Source of the DNA: CAZYEI01 sp964646425
Lineage (GTDB): Bacteria > Bacillota_I > Bacilli_A > RFN20 > JAISJY01
Direction: 5' to 3'
NCBI GenBank assembly: GCA_964646425.1
Contig: CAZYEI010000034.1
Coordinates: forward strand, 1-13,621
DNA: 13,621 nucleotides
The number at the start of each line of letters is the position of its first letter. Position 1 is the first letter of the stretch. The notes under the pieces were generated by a model. The model was not told the DNA's origin. It made no database searches and was given only the letters and a program-made list of their open reading frames with translations. This document shows positions 1 to 7,767 of the stretch, one piece after another. The position numbers and the translations under genes are program-made.

Positions 1-62
1 GGACTCGAACCTACGACCGATCGGTTAACAGCCGATTGCTCTACCGACTGAGCTAAATAGGC
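1..62 (-). tRNA. tRNA-Asn (GTT), truncated at its 3' end by the window edge
   Basis: Read on the minus strand, the segment gives a 7-nt acceptor strand GCCTATT, then TA, a D arm with stem GCTC/GAGC, an anticodon stem ATCGG/CCGAT around the loop CTGTTAA, a variable loop, and the T arm beginning GTAGG TTCGAGT CC. The loop places GTT at the anticodon, so the tRNA decodes AAC/AAU as asparagine. The last bases of the T stem, the 3' acceptor strand and the discriminator base lie beyond position 1. Whether CCA is encoded cannot be seen. A near-consensus promoter lies directly upstream. Confidence 0.96.
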
Positions 63-86
63 GTGCGTAACATTCAACGCTTAGAT

Positions 87-115
87 ATAATACCATAATA
101 TTTTTAGCTTTGCAA
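87..115 (-). promoter_or_regulatory. Promoter of the tRNA-Asn gene
   Basis: On the minus strand a -35 hexamer TTGCAA (110-115) is separated by exactly 17 nt from a -10 hexamer TATTAT (87-92). The expected start near position 80 is about 18 nt upstream of the mature tRNA 5' end at 62, as expected for a tRNA precursor leader. The tRNA therefore need not depend on read-through from the phosphatase gene upstream. Confidence 0.7.
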
Positions 116-200
116 TATTTTTTTGTTAATTTTTTATTTTTTTTTAATTTTTTATTCATCAAAGCTAAATAATCTTTAAATATCTACCATTTATTTTGTT

Positions 201-1262
201 TTATTTTCTTATCCAGCCAATTTTTCCATCAATAGATGCATAAACTTCATTCTCACATTCAAAAATTATATATGCTAATTTAGGCTTAGTTATTGTAAAA
301 TAATAATCAGTATAATCAGTAATCAAAAAATATTTACCTTTATCTTGCTTTAAAAAACCGTTAGGCACTTCCATTAACTCATTTTTATAATTCAACACAA
401 GCGATGTACTATCTTTTTGTTCTTGCACAAACACTTCTAAATTAGGCCACTTTATAATTTTACATGTATCTTCATTTCCGTGTTGATATTGTTTAAATAA
501 TCTTCTTTCCTTATTCATAATACTGCGATATGTAAATGTATAAGCTTCCGAATCTTTCTCGATAATTAAAGCATTAAGTTGACCATGTACTTTTACACAA
601 TTACCACCATCAATTGAAATTATTTTTTTATTTAAATCAATAATTGGATTATTATTAATAATATTTTCGCTGTAATTACAAACCGGTAAATGCCCAACAA
701 CAATATATCTATCAAATTCAACATTTTGATAATAAAAATTTCTAGCTGTTAAATGATATTTTTCATCATTTTCATTTTCTAAATTTCTAATTCCTGCATG
801 TACAAAAACAAAATCAGATGATATTAACGCAGTAGGCAATGTGTCAATAAATTTCTTTTCTTCATCTAAAAAAGTTAGAATATATTTTAAGTCTTCAGAA
901 GTTTCGATACTAGTACCAATATTTTTAGCAACTTCATGAAAAATACTTAATTCTTGATAACTTAAATATTTCAAAGTTTCAGGAATATTATTTTCATTAT
1001 CCATAACATTTTCAAGAATACGGTCACAGTTTCCTTTTAATACTATTACATTTTTGTTTTGCTTTTTTAATGACATAATATAGTGAATTGTCGCTAAATT
1101 TTCGTAACCCTTTTCAATTAAATCACCCATAATAATCAAATAGTCATTTTCATCATTATAATTCACTTTTTCCAAAAGATTTTTAAGCGATGCAAAATCA
1201 CCATGAATATCACTGATAGCAATAATTCTCTTGCCTTTTTCAAAATCAATATGTTGTATCAT
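201..1262 (-). CDS. PPP-type (calcineurin-like) metallophosphatase with a C-terminal extension
   Basis: This is a soluble 353-residue protein of the calcineurin-like phosphoesterase fold, most like the bacterial PPP/ApaH/PrpE branch. Such enzymes use two metal ions to cleave phosphoesters, either phosphoproteins or dinucleoside polyphosphates; the substrate here is unknown. Metal-site motifs appear in order: SDIHGD (about 17-22), GDLIEKG (46-52), GNCD (77-80), HAG (155-157) and GH (190-191). The third motif has Cys-Asp where classical PPP enzymes have GNHE, so the usual catalytic His is missing. Residues from about 235 to 353 lie outside the catalytic core and match no domain I recognise. A longer reading from GTG at 1271 is possible, but that codon overlaps the ribosome binding site AGGAG (1271-1275). 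The ATG at 1262, 8 nt downstream of it, is the better start. A terminator separates the gene from the MATE gene upstream. A TATAAT at 1285-1290 might be its -10 element, but the leader would be implausibly short. Confidence 0.85.
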   Translation of the reverse strand: MIQHIDFEKGKRIIAISDIHGDFASLKNLLEKVNYNDENDYLIIMGDLIEKGYENLATIHYIMSLKKQNKNVIVLKGNCDRILENVMDNENNIPETLKYLSYQELSIFHEVAKNIGTSIETSEDLKYILTFLDEEKKFIDTLPTALISSDFVFVHAGIRNLENENDEKYHLTARNFYYQNVEFDRYIVVGHLPVCNYSENIINNNPIIDLNKKIISIDGGNCVKVHGQLNALIIEKDSEAYTFTYRSIMNKERRLFKQYQHGNEDTCKIIKWPNLEVFVQEQKDSTSLVLNYKNELMEVPNGFLKQDKGKYFLITDYTDYYFTITKPKLAYIIFECENEVYASIDGKIGWIRK

Positions 1263-1293
1263 TTTTATCACTCCTATTTATTATATTATATAA

Positions 1294-1332
1294 CAAAAAA
1301 AGAAAGAAAGAAATAACTTTTCCTTTCTTTCT
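1294..1332 (-). terminator. Intrinsic terminator after the MATE gene
   Basis: On the minus strand a 10-bp stem AGAAAGAAAG/CTTTCTTTCT (1332-1323 with 1310-1301) with a 12-nt loop is followed by six U residues. The stem contains few G-C pairs, and its 5' arm is all purine. It begins within the TAG stop codon of the transporter gene. The position and U-tract fit termination, but the low GC content suggests incomplete efficiency. Confidence 0.6.
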
Positions 1333-2698
1333 AATTTAAACACATAATGTTTTTAGCCCATTTATTTTTATGAACCATAGTCAAACCTGTGATTAATTTA
1401 ATAATTTCGACAAAATAAATGATAAAGAATAAAATTTCAAAACTAGCATTAGTTAAAAACGCAAATAACAAAGCAACAGGCACTTGAATTACCCAACCAA
1501 AAACAGAATCAAATGCTAAAACTATTTTTGTATTTCCTCCTGCTCTAATAACATAAAAGCAAGAACAATTTATAGCAAAAATCCACATTAACGATCCATA
1601 AATTCGCATTGCATTAATAGCTAAAACACGCACTTCTTTCGTAACATTATATGCCATAGTAATTAAAGGAGCAACACCTATTAATGCTAATCCAAAAAAT
1701 ATCGCAACCATAATCGCTAATGCAATTAGTTGTCTAGCTTCTATCTTGGCTTTTTCAATATTTCCAGAGCCTAAGGTATTACCAACTATAATCGCAATTG
1801 CATTTCCTAAAGACAAAGCACCTATATAAAATAAGTTATTTACAGTTGTAGCAATTGATAATGCATTTCGAGCATTACCTCCACGTGTACATAAAGCCAC
1901 ACTAATAATCATTTGTCCTGTTGACCACAATAGTTCATTAAAAAACAATGGAATACTGCAACGAATAAATCTTTTTATTATTCCTGATTCAACTTCTTCT
2001 TTTGAAAATAATTTTTTTATATAGCTCATTCTCAAAAAATATGTTGTAAATAGTAAAAAAGCAAACTCGAACAATCTTGCAATAAGAGTTGCAATTGCAG
2101 CACCTTCAACCCTTAATTCTTTACATCCAAAGTTTCCAAATATTAACGCATAGTTTAGTGATATATTAAAGATTAATGCAAGTGCACTTGCCCACATCGG
2201 AATACTTGTTTTTTTCACTTCTCTAAAAGAAGAAGATAAAACATTGGATAAAGCCAATGGAAATAAAGTAAATTTAAGAATATTTATATATTGTTTACAT
2301 ACTTCAATTTCTAACTCGGCATCACTAAATAAACCAGCTAATGGTTCTAAGAAAAATGTTAAAATAGCAAATAAAATTACAGCAATTATTATCGAAGCAA
2401 TGCATTTAAACTTAAAAGCAAATCTCATATGTTTTTCATCATTGCCACCAAAATATTGTGCAAAAAAGATACTGCTTCCTTCTATCGCACCAAATAACCC
2501 CAATGTGCAAACAAAGAATATTTGAGAACTTATATACACGCCATTCATTTCATTTTGCGTCAATTGTCCGACCATTACATTATCAGCTAAATTTACAACA
2601 TTGATTAAAACTTGTTGCAGCACCAATGGTAATGTAACAAAAAATACCATTTTATAAAACGCTTTATTGCCAATATATTTTTTGATTTTTTTACACAC
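1331..2698 (-). CDS. MATE family multidrug/toxin efflux transporter
   Basis: The product is a 455-residue, strongly hydrophobic integral membrane protein with about twelve predicted membrane segments. This matches the usual 440-460 residues of MATE exporters, which expel cationic drugs or metabolites in exchange for Na+ or H+. The N-terminal stretch with LPLVLQQVLINVVNLADNVMVGQL (about 23-46) is the typical first-helix signature (two Asn, an Asp, and a VGQL turn). A second-half counterpart appears near 248-300, around FFNELLWSTGQMIISVAL, consistent with the two-fold repeat of the family. The start is GTG at 2698, supported by AAGGAGG (2707-2713) 8 nt upstream; the first in-frame ATG would cut into helix 1. 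It lies 47 nt after rlmH, beyond a weak terminator, so it may be expressed by read-through or from an undetected promoter. The substrate cannot be predicted. Confidence 0.93.
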   Translation of the reverse strand: MCKKIKKYIGNKAFYKMVFFVTLPLVLQQVLINVVNLADNVMVGQLTQNEMNGVYISSQIFFVCTLGLFGAIEGSSIFFAQYFGGNDEKHMRFAFKFKCIASIIIAVILFAILTFFLEPLAGLFSDAELEIEVCKQYINILKFTLFPLALSNVLSSSFREVKKTSIPMWASALALIFNISLNYALIFGNFGCKELRVEGAAIATLIARLFEFAFLLFTTYFLRMSYIKKLFSKEEVESGIIKRFIRCSIPLFFNELLWSTGQMIISVALCTRGGNARNALSIATTVNNLFYIGALSLGNAIAIIVGNTLGSGNIEKAKIEARQLIALAIMVAIFFGLALIGVAPLITMAYNVTKEVRVLAINAMRIYGSLMWIFAINCSCFYVIRAGGNTKIVLAFDSVFGWVIQVPVALLFAFLTNASFEILFFIIYFVEIIKLITGLTMVHKNKWAKNIMCLN

Positions 2699-2720
2699 TT
2701 TTATTTCCTCCTTAAAGTCA

Positions 2721-2746
2721 AAATAAAGAAGGTGTTTACCACCCTC
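2721..2746 (-). terminator. Intrinsic terminator after rlmH
   Basis: The minus-strand transcript forms GAGGGUG/CACCUUC (2746-2740 with 2734-2728), 7 bp with one G-U pair and a 5-nt loop GUAAA, followed by UUUAUUUU. The first stem base is the last base of the rlmH stop codon. It marks the end of the long yybS-to-rlmH unit, although the broken U-tract and the MATE ribosome binding site just downstream leave room for read-through. Confidence 0.6.
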
Positions 2747-3225
2747 TATTTATGATATATTTCATGATTTAAAATTTTAAAAGTTCGATATATTTGTTCC
2801 AAAACTAATACTCTAGTCATTTGATGAGTGAATGTCAGTTCAGATAAACACCAACTAAGCTTAGCTTTTTTTCTTAGTTCATCACTAAGTCCATAAGATC
2901 CCCCAATTACAAACGTTATCGTAGAACTATCATATGTCATTATTTGATCGATTTTTTTAGAAAAATTTATAGAATCCATTTGTTTTCCATGTAAATCTAC
3001 CAAAATTAAATACTCATTATCTTTAACTTTACTTAAAAGTCTTTCTCCTTCTTTTTTTAGAATTTGTTTAATAATCGTTTCATTCGGCTCTTCATTACTT
3101 TTTTCTTCGTTAACTTCAATTATTGAAAGTTTACAATAAGCTTGAAGTCTTTTAGAAAATTCATCTTGTAATTGTTTTAAGGATTGTTCCTTCAAATTCC
3201 CAACGCAAACTAATCTTATATTCAT
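2746..3225 (-). CDS. rlmH: 23S rRNA (pseudouridine1915-N3)-methyltransferase RlmH
   Basis: RlmH is a small SPOUT-class, SAM-dependent methyltransferase that methylates pseudouridine 1915 in helix 69 of 23S rRNA on assembled 70S ribosomes. The 159-residue length is the standard family length. LVDLHGK (75-81), the SAM-binding knot segment FVIGGSYGL (105-113), the THQMTRVLVLEQIYR helix (133-147) and the terminal YHK are all in their expected places. A GTG at 3228 overlaps the upstream stop codon (TAGTGATG), giving a possible 160-residue form. The ATG at 3225 gives the canonical N-terminus MNIRLV and lies 8 nt downstream of AGGG, so it is preferred. It follows the HtrA-fold lipoprotein with a 2-nt gap, implying translational coupling. 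WalJ-HtrA-RlmH is the same order as in Bacillus and Staphylococcus. Confidence 0.97.
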   Translation of the reverse strand: MNIRLVCVGNLKEQSLKQLQDEFSKRLQAYCKLSIIEVNEEKSNEEPNETIIKQILKKEGERLLSKVKDNEYLILVDLHGKQMDSINFSKKIDQIMTYDSSTITFVIGGSYGLSDELRKKAKLSWCLSELTFTHQMTRVLVLEQIYRTFKILNHEIYHK

Positions 3226-3227
3226 CA

Positions 3228-4460
3228 CTATAACCCTATAGTATAACCATTTGGATTCAAATATGTGTAAATTGTAATCGTTGTTCCTATATCCAATGTA
3301 TATAAGTACATCGCAAGCATAGCATTATTATTTATCACAACATTATCTACTTTAGTAATAATATCCCCTGCTGTAACACCAGCATTGGCAGCAATCGATC
3401 CTGCTGAAACCTCGCTAATATATAGTCCTTGATATAAATCACTTGGGATATCCATTTTTAATTTTTCTTGTTCAGCACTAATTTCATTTACATTGTATAC
3501 CTTAGCATCTAATGAATACAAATAATAGCCATTATTTAAAAGTAGTAAAGTAGATAAATCAATTACACTTACACCAATCAATGGTTTTTCATATTTTTCT
3601 TCTAACAATAATTTATCAATAATATGTTTAATATCTTTTAAATTATTTCCAAAGGAAATAGATTCAACATATACTGATGAAGAAGAAGTAACTTTTCCTG
3701 CAATCATCCCAAATATATTTCCATTTTCATCAAATATAGCCCCACCTTGACTACCTTCATTTGTTGGAGCATCAAATTGAAATCCCATAGCATATATGTC
3801 TGTAGTGATTTTCACCTGACGATTTATTCCAGAAATAATTCCTTTTGTCATAGTATTTTGTAAAGAAGTAGAAACAGCAGGAGAACTCATTGTCAAAACT
3901 TCAGTACCAACCGATAATTCTTGATCATAAACAATATTAGTTAAAGATATATTTTTAGAAGATTCAAAAGTAAATACACCAATATGGTAATAAGTGTCAT
4001 TAAATATTCCTTTTAAACCAGCCTCAACCCTAGTGCCATCATTTAATAATATTTCATAATAAGGCAAATCAACTAAATCAAGTCCTGTAGTTAAAACAAT
4101 ATATTTATATGAGCTAGCATTAATAGATTCTTTTTCGATAATAAAGCCAGAGTAATATGCAGATAATACATATTCATCTAGATTGGTAGATTTATAATTA
4201 AAACCATTAACAACAACGCTTACTTCTTTAACCCTATTATATGCATTAGTATAATTATTGTTAATATCATAATTTTCAACATGAATACTTGAATCATTTT
4301 GCACTTTACAAGCTTCATAATCTTCACAATATGAAGTCGTAGTCTCAACTTTTTTTACACTAGTATTATTAGCCAATAGATCAGATAAGTTCAAATCCAA
4401 AGTACAAGAAGATAGCACCATAGCAGAAAACAAAATTAGTAATATATTCTTTTTATTCAT
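3228..4460 (-). CDS. HtrA/trypsin-fold lipoprotein with PDZ domain, predicted pseudoprotease
   Basis: The 410-residue product starts with a lipoprotein signal peptide: MNKK, a hydrophobic core, and a lipobox LSSC with the acylated Cys at 19. It should be anchored on the outer face of the membrane. Residues about 78-285 follow the HtrA (S1C) chymotrypsin-like fold, and about 340-405 form a PDZ domain (LYISEVSAGSIAANAGVTAG then DIITKVDN). All three catalytic positions look lost compared with the neighbouring protease. LTTGLDL (123-129) replaces the SNYHVV histidine segment, HIGVF (159-163) replaces DVAVL, and GSQGG (236-240) replaces GNSGG, with CAA (Gln238) at the serine position. Cys45 and Cys51 could form a disulfide. 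The ATG at 4460 lies 11 nt after AAGGGGG; the gap to the upstream stop is 16 nt. It probably arose by duplication of the upstream gene and now binds rather than cuts; that is inference. Acting on substrates through Ser237 is a less likely alternative. Confidence 0.8.
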   Translation of the reverse strand: MNKKNILLILFSAMVLSSCTLDLNLSDLLANNTSVKKVETTTSYCEDYEACKVQNDSSIHVENYDINNNYTNAYNRVKEVSVVVNGFNYKSTNLDEYVLSAYYSGFIIEKESINASSYKYIVLTTGLDLVDLPYYEILLNDGTRVEAGLKGIFNDTYYHIGVFTFESSKNISLTNIVYDQELSVGTEVLTMSSPAVSTSLQNTMTKGIISGINRQVKITTDIYAMGFQFDAPTNEGSQGGAIFDENGNIFGMIAGKVTSSSSVYVESISFGNNLKDIKHIIDKLLLEEKYEKPLIGVSVIDLSTLLLLNNGYYLYSLDAKVYNVNEISAEQEKLKMDIPSDLYQGLYISEVSAGSIAANAGVTAGDIITKVDNVVINNNAMLAMYLYTLDIGTTITIYTYLNPNGYTIGL

Positions 4461-4476
4461 AATATCATTTTCCCCC

Positions 4477-5559
4477 TTATCTTATCACTAACGAATTAAT
4501 AGCTACTAACGAAGTCTTTAATTCATTATTATCATTCAAATCAACATATTTTATCTCAACTTTTTGATAAACATTAAGAGAATATAAAACTCTTCTTAAA
4601 TCAACAATATTTTTTACATTCTCGTTCGCCAAAGATATTATAATACAGTTATTTGTAACTCCGGCAACTAATAATGAGTTATTTTCCTCTTTAGTTTCAT
4701 AAACAAAAACTCCACTCGTTATTTCATTTGGAATTTTAAGCTTTTCTCTTTCAAAGATTGTAAACTCATGGACATTAAAAAAAGAATTTTCTCCAAAAAA
4801 AGGTCTTACAAAAACATGATTTTTATGTTGTTCAATTCTCATAGCAACATTTAAAGCTTCACTAATCGGAATCATAAAATTCATTCCCTCATAGTAATTT
4901 TGACCATCATAAGTATATTTTAATGAATTAATTCCAACAACTTGGCCATAAATATTAAAACTAGGCCCACCAGAATTGCCTGGGTTTAAAGCAATATCAA
5001 TCATTGTCAAATGTTGATCCAAATAAAAATTCTTTGAACTTATTTCAATTCCTACCTTGGCAATAATTCCTTTAGTTGTAGAATATTCAAGCATCGAAGA
5101 AACTGGATTACCAATTGCAATAATTTCTTCGCCCTCTTTGCAATAATTTGAATTTGCATATTCTAATACTTTATATTGAGTTGGTTTACGACAATATAAT
5201 ACAGCAACATCCATATATTCATCATAACCAATTATATATGTTTCTTTTATTTCTCCATTATAAAAATAAGAATATAAAGCTGTGGTATTTTCAACAACAT
5301 GATAATTAGACATTAAATATAAATAATTTTCATCTTCTTTATATATCATTCCTGTTCCAGCACTTAGACTATTGCCAGAAATATTATTTATCATGACAAC
5401 CCCATCTTTTACTTCTTCAAATAAGTCATCAACATTATTTGAATAATTGGTTGGTGCAATTACATTAGTAGCAACTACTCCATATAATGAAGAAGGTATA
5501 AGTGTAAGAATAATAAAAAAAGCAAAAATTAAAATCTTAACTTTGATTTTAAATTTCAT
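4477..5559 (-). CDS. htrA: HtrA-like membrane-anchored serine protease with divergent C-terminal PDZ-like domain
   Basis: This 360-residue S1C-family protein has one N-terminal hydrophobic segment (about 7-28), acting as an uncleaved anchor or signal peptide, and an extracytoplasmic catalytic domain. The triad is intact: His87 in SNYHVV, Asp117 in YMDVAVL and Ser196 in NPGNSGGP. IAIGNP (148-152) and TTKGIIAKV (161-169) are typical HtrA strands. The C-terminal part (about 270-355) has the size of a PDZ domain, but its substrate-binding loop is poorly conserved, and the usual GLKPGD-type turn is replaced by NNCIIISL. HtrA proteases degrade or refold damaged exported proteins. It occupies the position of htrC (yyxA) downstream of walJ in Bacillus. 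The first 11 nt overlap the end of walJ. The ribosome binding site AAAGGAGG (5571-5577) lies inside walJ, 11 nt before the ATG, so translation is probably coupled. Confidence 0.92.
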   Translation of the reverse strand: MKFKIKVKILIFAFFIILTLIPSSLYGVVATNVIAPTNYSNNVDDLFEEVKDGVVMINNISGNSLSAGTGMIYKEDENYLYLMSNYHVVENTTALYSYFYNGEIKETYIIGYDEYMDVAVLYCRKPTQYKVLEYANSNYCKEGEEIIAIGNPVSSMLEYSTTKGIIAKVGIEISSKNFYLDQHLTMIDIALNPGNSGGPSFNIYGQVVGINSLKYTYDGQNYYEGMNFMIPISEALNVAMRIEQHKNHVFVRPFFGENSFFNVHEFTIFEREKLKIPNEITSGVFVYETKEENNSLLVAGVTNNCIIISLANENVKNIVDLRRVLYSLNVYQKVEIKYVDLNDNNELKTSLVAINSLVIR

Positions 5560-6310
5560 TTTTTATCATTCCTCCTTTAGTTATTTCATAACGGCTTGCG
5601 CAATGAATATTAAGATTATCTGTATTAATATTTTTGCTAGAAAGATATTTATTTACGGTATATAGTGCAAGTTCTGGCGTATTTGTATCTTGACTTAAAT
5701 GAATCAACATAATTTCTCTTGTTTTTTCCCCAATTAATTTTGCAAGATACATTCCAGCCTGTTCATTTGATAAATGTCCTTTGTCACCAAAAATTCTTTG
5801 AATTAAAAAAGATGGTCTTTTAGAATTCATCAGCATTTCAACATCATAATTGCTTTCAAATAAATAGATATCAGCATTTTCCAAATATTTAAAAATTTTT
5901 CTATTTATATAACCAGTATCTGTTAAATAAACTAGTTTTTCATCATCGCTTTCAATAATATAACCCAAAGCATTAGTTGCATCATGTGATAAGGGAAATG
6001 CAGTAATCTTAAAGCCACTTATTTCTATTGAAACATAGGGATTCATAAAATGAGAAGCTCCCAATAAATCAACAGTCCCTAATCCCGAATATCTCTTCTC
6101 AATTGGAATTAAATCCACATTACGAATATGATCAACGTGATCATGAGTAAAAAAAACAGCTTCTACTTCTTCAAGATTAACATTTATTTCAGCAAGTTTT
6201 TCAAATAAGGCTTTTTTAGTAATTCCAATATCTATCATTATTATATGGCCCATTGATTTAATAATTGTACAATTACCACTTGATCCGCTTCCTAATGTTA
6301 TAATTTCCAT
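5549..6310 (-). CDS. walJ: WalJ/YycJ metallo-beta-lactamase-fold hydrolase
   Basis: The 253-residue product is a soluble metallo-beta-lactamase-fold protein of the WalJ (YycJ, VicX) family. The sequence begins with the typical strand MEIITLGSGSSGN (1-13). It has the metal motif THDHVDH (His56, His58, Asp60, His61), a second-site LSHD (His109), the bridging Asp131 in LTDTGY, and the late histidine motifs GHLSNEQA and LIHLSQD. WalJ homologues are 5'-to-3' exonuclease-like or phosphodiesterase enzymes tied to cell-wall and division control and to DNA replication or repair. The exact substrate is not settled. The start is ATG 6310. Its weak ribosome binding site GGTG lies within the last codons of dnaB, which ends only 5 nt upstream, so expression is probably coupled to dnaB. 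The walRKHI genes that usually precede walJ are not present here. Confidence 0.95.
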   Translation of the reverse strand: MEIITLGSGSSGNCTIIKSMGHIIMIDIGITKKALFEKLAEINVNLEEVEAVFFTHDHVDHIRNVDLIPIEKRYSGLGTVDLLGASHFMNPYVSIEISGFKITAFPLSHDATNALGYIIESDDEKLVYLTDTGYINRKIFKYLENADIYLFESNYDVEMLMNSKRPSFLIQRIFGDKGHLSNEQAGMYLAKLIGEKTREIMLIHLSQDTNTPELALYTVNKYLSSKNINTDNLNIHCASRYEITKGGMIKNEI

Positions 6311-6315
6311 ATAAA

Positions 6316-7749
6316 CTAATCACCATATCTACTTTCTTTTGATTCTTCCATTGAAGATTCAATATCACCAATAGCATCATCTTTCATATAATTAGAAAAC
6401 AAACCACAATCCTTCATAAAAACCAATTTTACTGTATTTGTTGGTCCATTTCTATTCTTTGCTAAAATAATTTCAGCAATCGGATCTTCTGCGTTATCAT
6501 TTTTAGAATTTTTCATTTCACTCGGATCTCGATTATTTTTATAATACTCATCACGATAAATAAATAATACCATATCTGCATCTTGCTCAATTGCACCAGA
6601 TTCACGTAAATCCGACAACATCGGACGTTTATTAGGTCTTTTTTCAACAGAACGAGATAATTGTGAAAGTGCTAATACCGGAACATGTAATTCTCTAGCT
6701 AATGCTTTCAATCCTCTAGAATATTCAGCAATTTCCAATTGTCTATTGTCAGCGTTTTTACTTGTTTTGCTTTGGGAAATCAAACCAATGTAGTCTACAA
6801 TAATAAAATCAATTCTTCCAGCTTGCTCTTTTAATTTTCGAGCTTTTGATTGAATATCTGCAAGAGTACAAGTAGAACTTTCATCAATATATAAATTCAT
6901 TTTTGATAATTGATTCATACAAAGTTCAATATTTTGTGCCTCATTTGGATCAGCAATCGCTTTTGCTAAATTAGTTCCACTAATTTGCGCTTCACTTGAA
7001 ATAATTCTCTTCATTAATTGATCAGCAGGCATTTCCAAACTGAAAATCGCAACTACTTCATTACCTGTGCCATTTTTTATACAGTTAACTGCAAAATTAA
7101 GTGCTAAAGCAGTTTTTCCCATTGAAGGACGAGCTGCTAAAATAATTAAACTTTCTTTTTGAAATCCTTTTGTCAATTTATCTAAATACTTAAATCCAGT
7201 TGATACACCAGTTAAACTACTTGAACTTTGTACCTCTTTTAAGCTTTGATCCTTAACAATAGCAATTACATCTTTAGCAGATTGAAATCCACCAATTTTT
7301 CTTGCTCTAGTAATATTAGTAATTTCTGATTCTAAAGTACTTAAATAATTACCAACATCGCTAATTTTGTCTTCTTCCCACGAATTAACTTTATTATCCA
7401 TAAGGGTTATTATTTCACGCATAATATATTTATCAGATAATATCGAAATATATGCTTCGATATTCTCATTTGTAATATATTCATCAATAATACCAGAAAG
7501 ATAAGGAATACCACCAATAGCATCTAATGTATTTAAATTTTTCAATTCATCAATAACGGTTTGAGCATCAATTGGTCGCTTTAAATCATATAAATTTCGC
7601 ATTGCAATAAAAACAGCACGATTATTTTGTAAATAGAAACATTCTTCAAATAATGAAGACATAACCAATGATTGCGAACTGGTAGTAAGCATCATACTTC
7701 CTAAAACAGCTCTTTCAGCACTTTCACTATACGGCAATTTTACAGGCAT
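6316..7749 (-). CDS. dnaB: Replicative DNA helicase DnaB (called DnaC in Bacillus)
   Basis: DnaB is the hexameric 5'-to-3' helicase that unwinds the replication fork and contacts primase. The 477-residue protein has an N-terminal collar domain starting with PYSESAERAVLGSM (about 6-105), a linker, and a RecA-like domain from about 180. Walker A AARPSMGKT is at 205-213, the catalytic Glu239 sits in SLEMP, Walker B FIIVDY is at 315-320, and LSQLSRSVEKRP (361-372) followed by LSDLRESGAIEQDADMV contributes the sensor and arginine-finger region. There is no intein. The acidic C-terminal tail (about 457-477) makes it slightly longer than many homologues. The start ATG is preceded by GGAGG with a 9-nt spacer. 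It lies 18 nt after rplI, the conserved rplI-dnaB arrangement of Bacillota. Confidence 0.98.
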   Translation of the reverse strand: MPVKLPYSESAERAVLGSMMLTTSSQSLVMSSLFEECFYLQNNRAVFIAMRNLYDLKRPIDAQTVIDELKNLNTLDAIGGIPYLSGIIDEYITNENIEAYISILSDKYIMREIITLMDNKVNSWEEDKISDVGNYLSTLESEITNITRARKIGGFQSAKDVIAIVKDQSLKEVQSSSSLTGVSTGFKYLDKLTKGFQKESLIILAARPSMGKTALALNFAVNCIKNGTGNEVVAIFSLEMPADQLMKRIISSEAQISGTNLAKAIADPNEAQNIELCMNQLSKMNLYIDESSTCTLADIQSKARKLKEQAGRIDFIIVDYIGLISQSKTSKNADNRQLEIAEYSRGLKALARELHVPVLALSQLSRSVEKRPNKRPMLSDLRESGAIEQDADMVLFIYRDEYYKNNRDPSEMKNSKNDNAEDPIAEIILAKNRNGPTNTVKLVFMKDCGLFSNYMKDDAIGDIESSMEESKESRYGD

Positions 7750-7767
7750 AATTTAAAACCTCCGAAA

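Noticed and set aside
116..200. A run of T-rich DNA between the phosphatase stop codon and the tRNA promoter that might hold a terminator.
   Set aside because: On the transcribed strand it is A-rich rather than U-rich, and only a 4-bp stem can be drawn, so there is no supported terminator.
2746..2766. The 3' end of rlmH resembles the SCC element attachment site of Staphylococcus (ATATCATAAAT core).
   Set aside because: The similarity follows from the conserved protein end EIYHK. There is no second copy, inverted repeat or recombinase gene nearby, and a terminator and the MATE gene follow directly.
5447..5665. Short plus-strand open frames inside minus-strand genes (for example at 5447-5665, 10087-10410 and 11896-12141).
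   Set aside because: They are antisense to well-identified conserved genes, have no recognisable protein features and no convincing ribosome binding sites.
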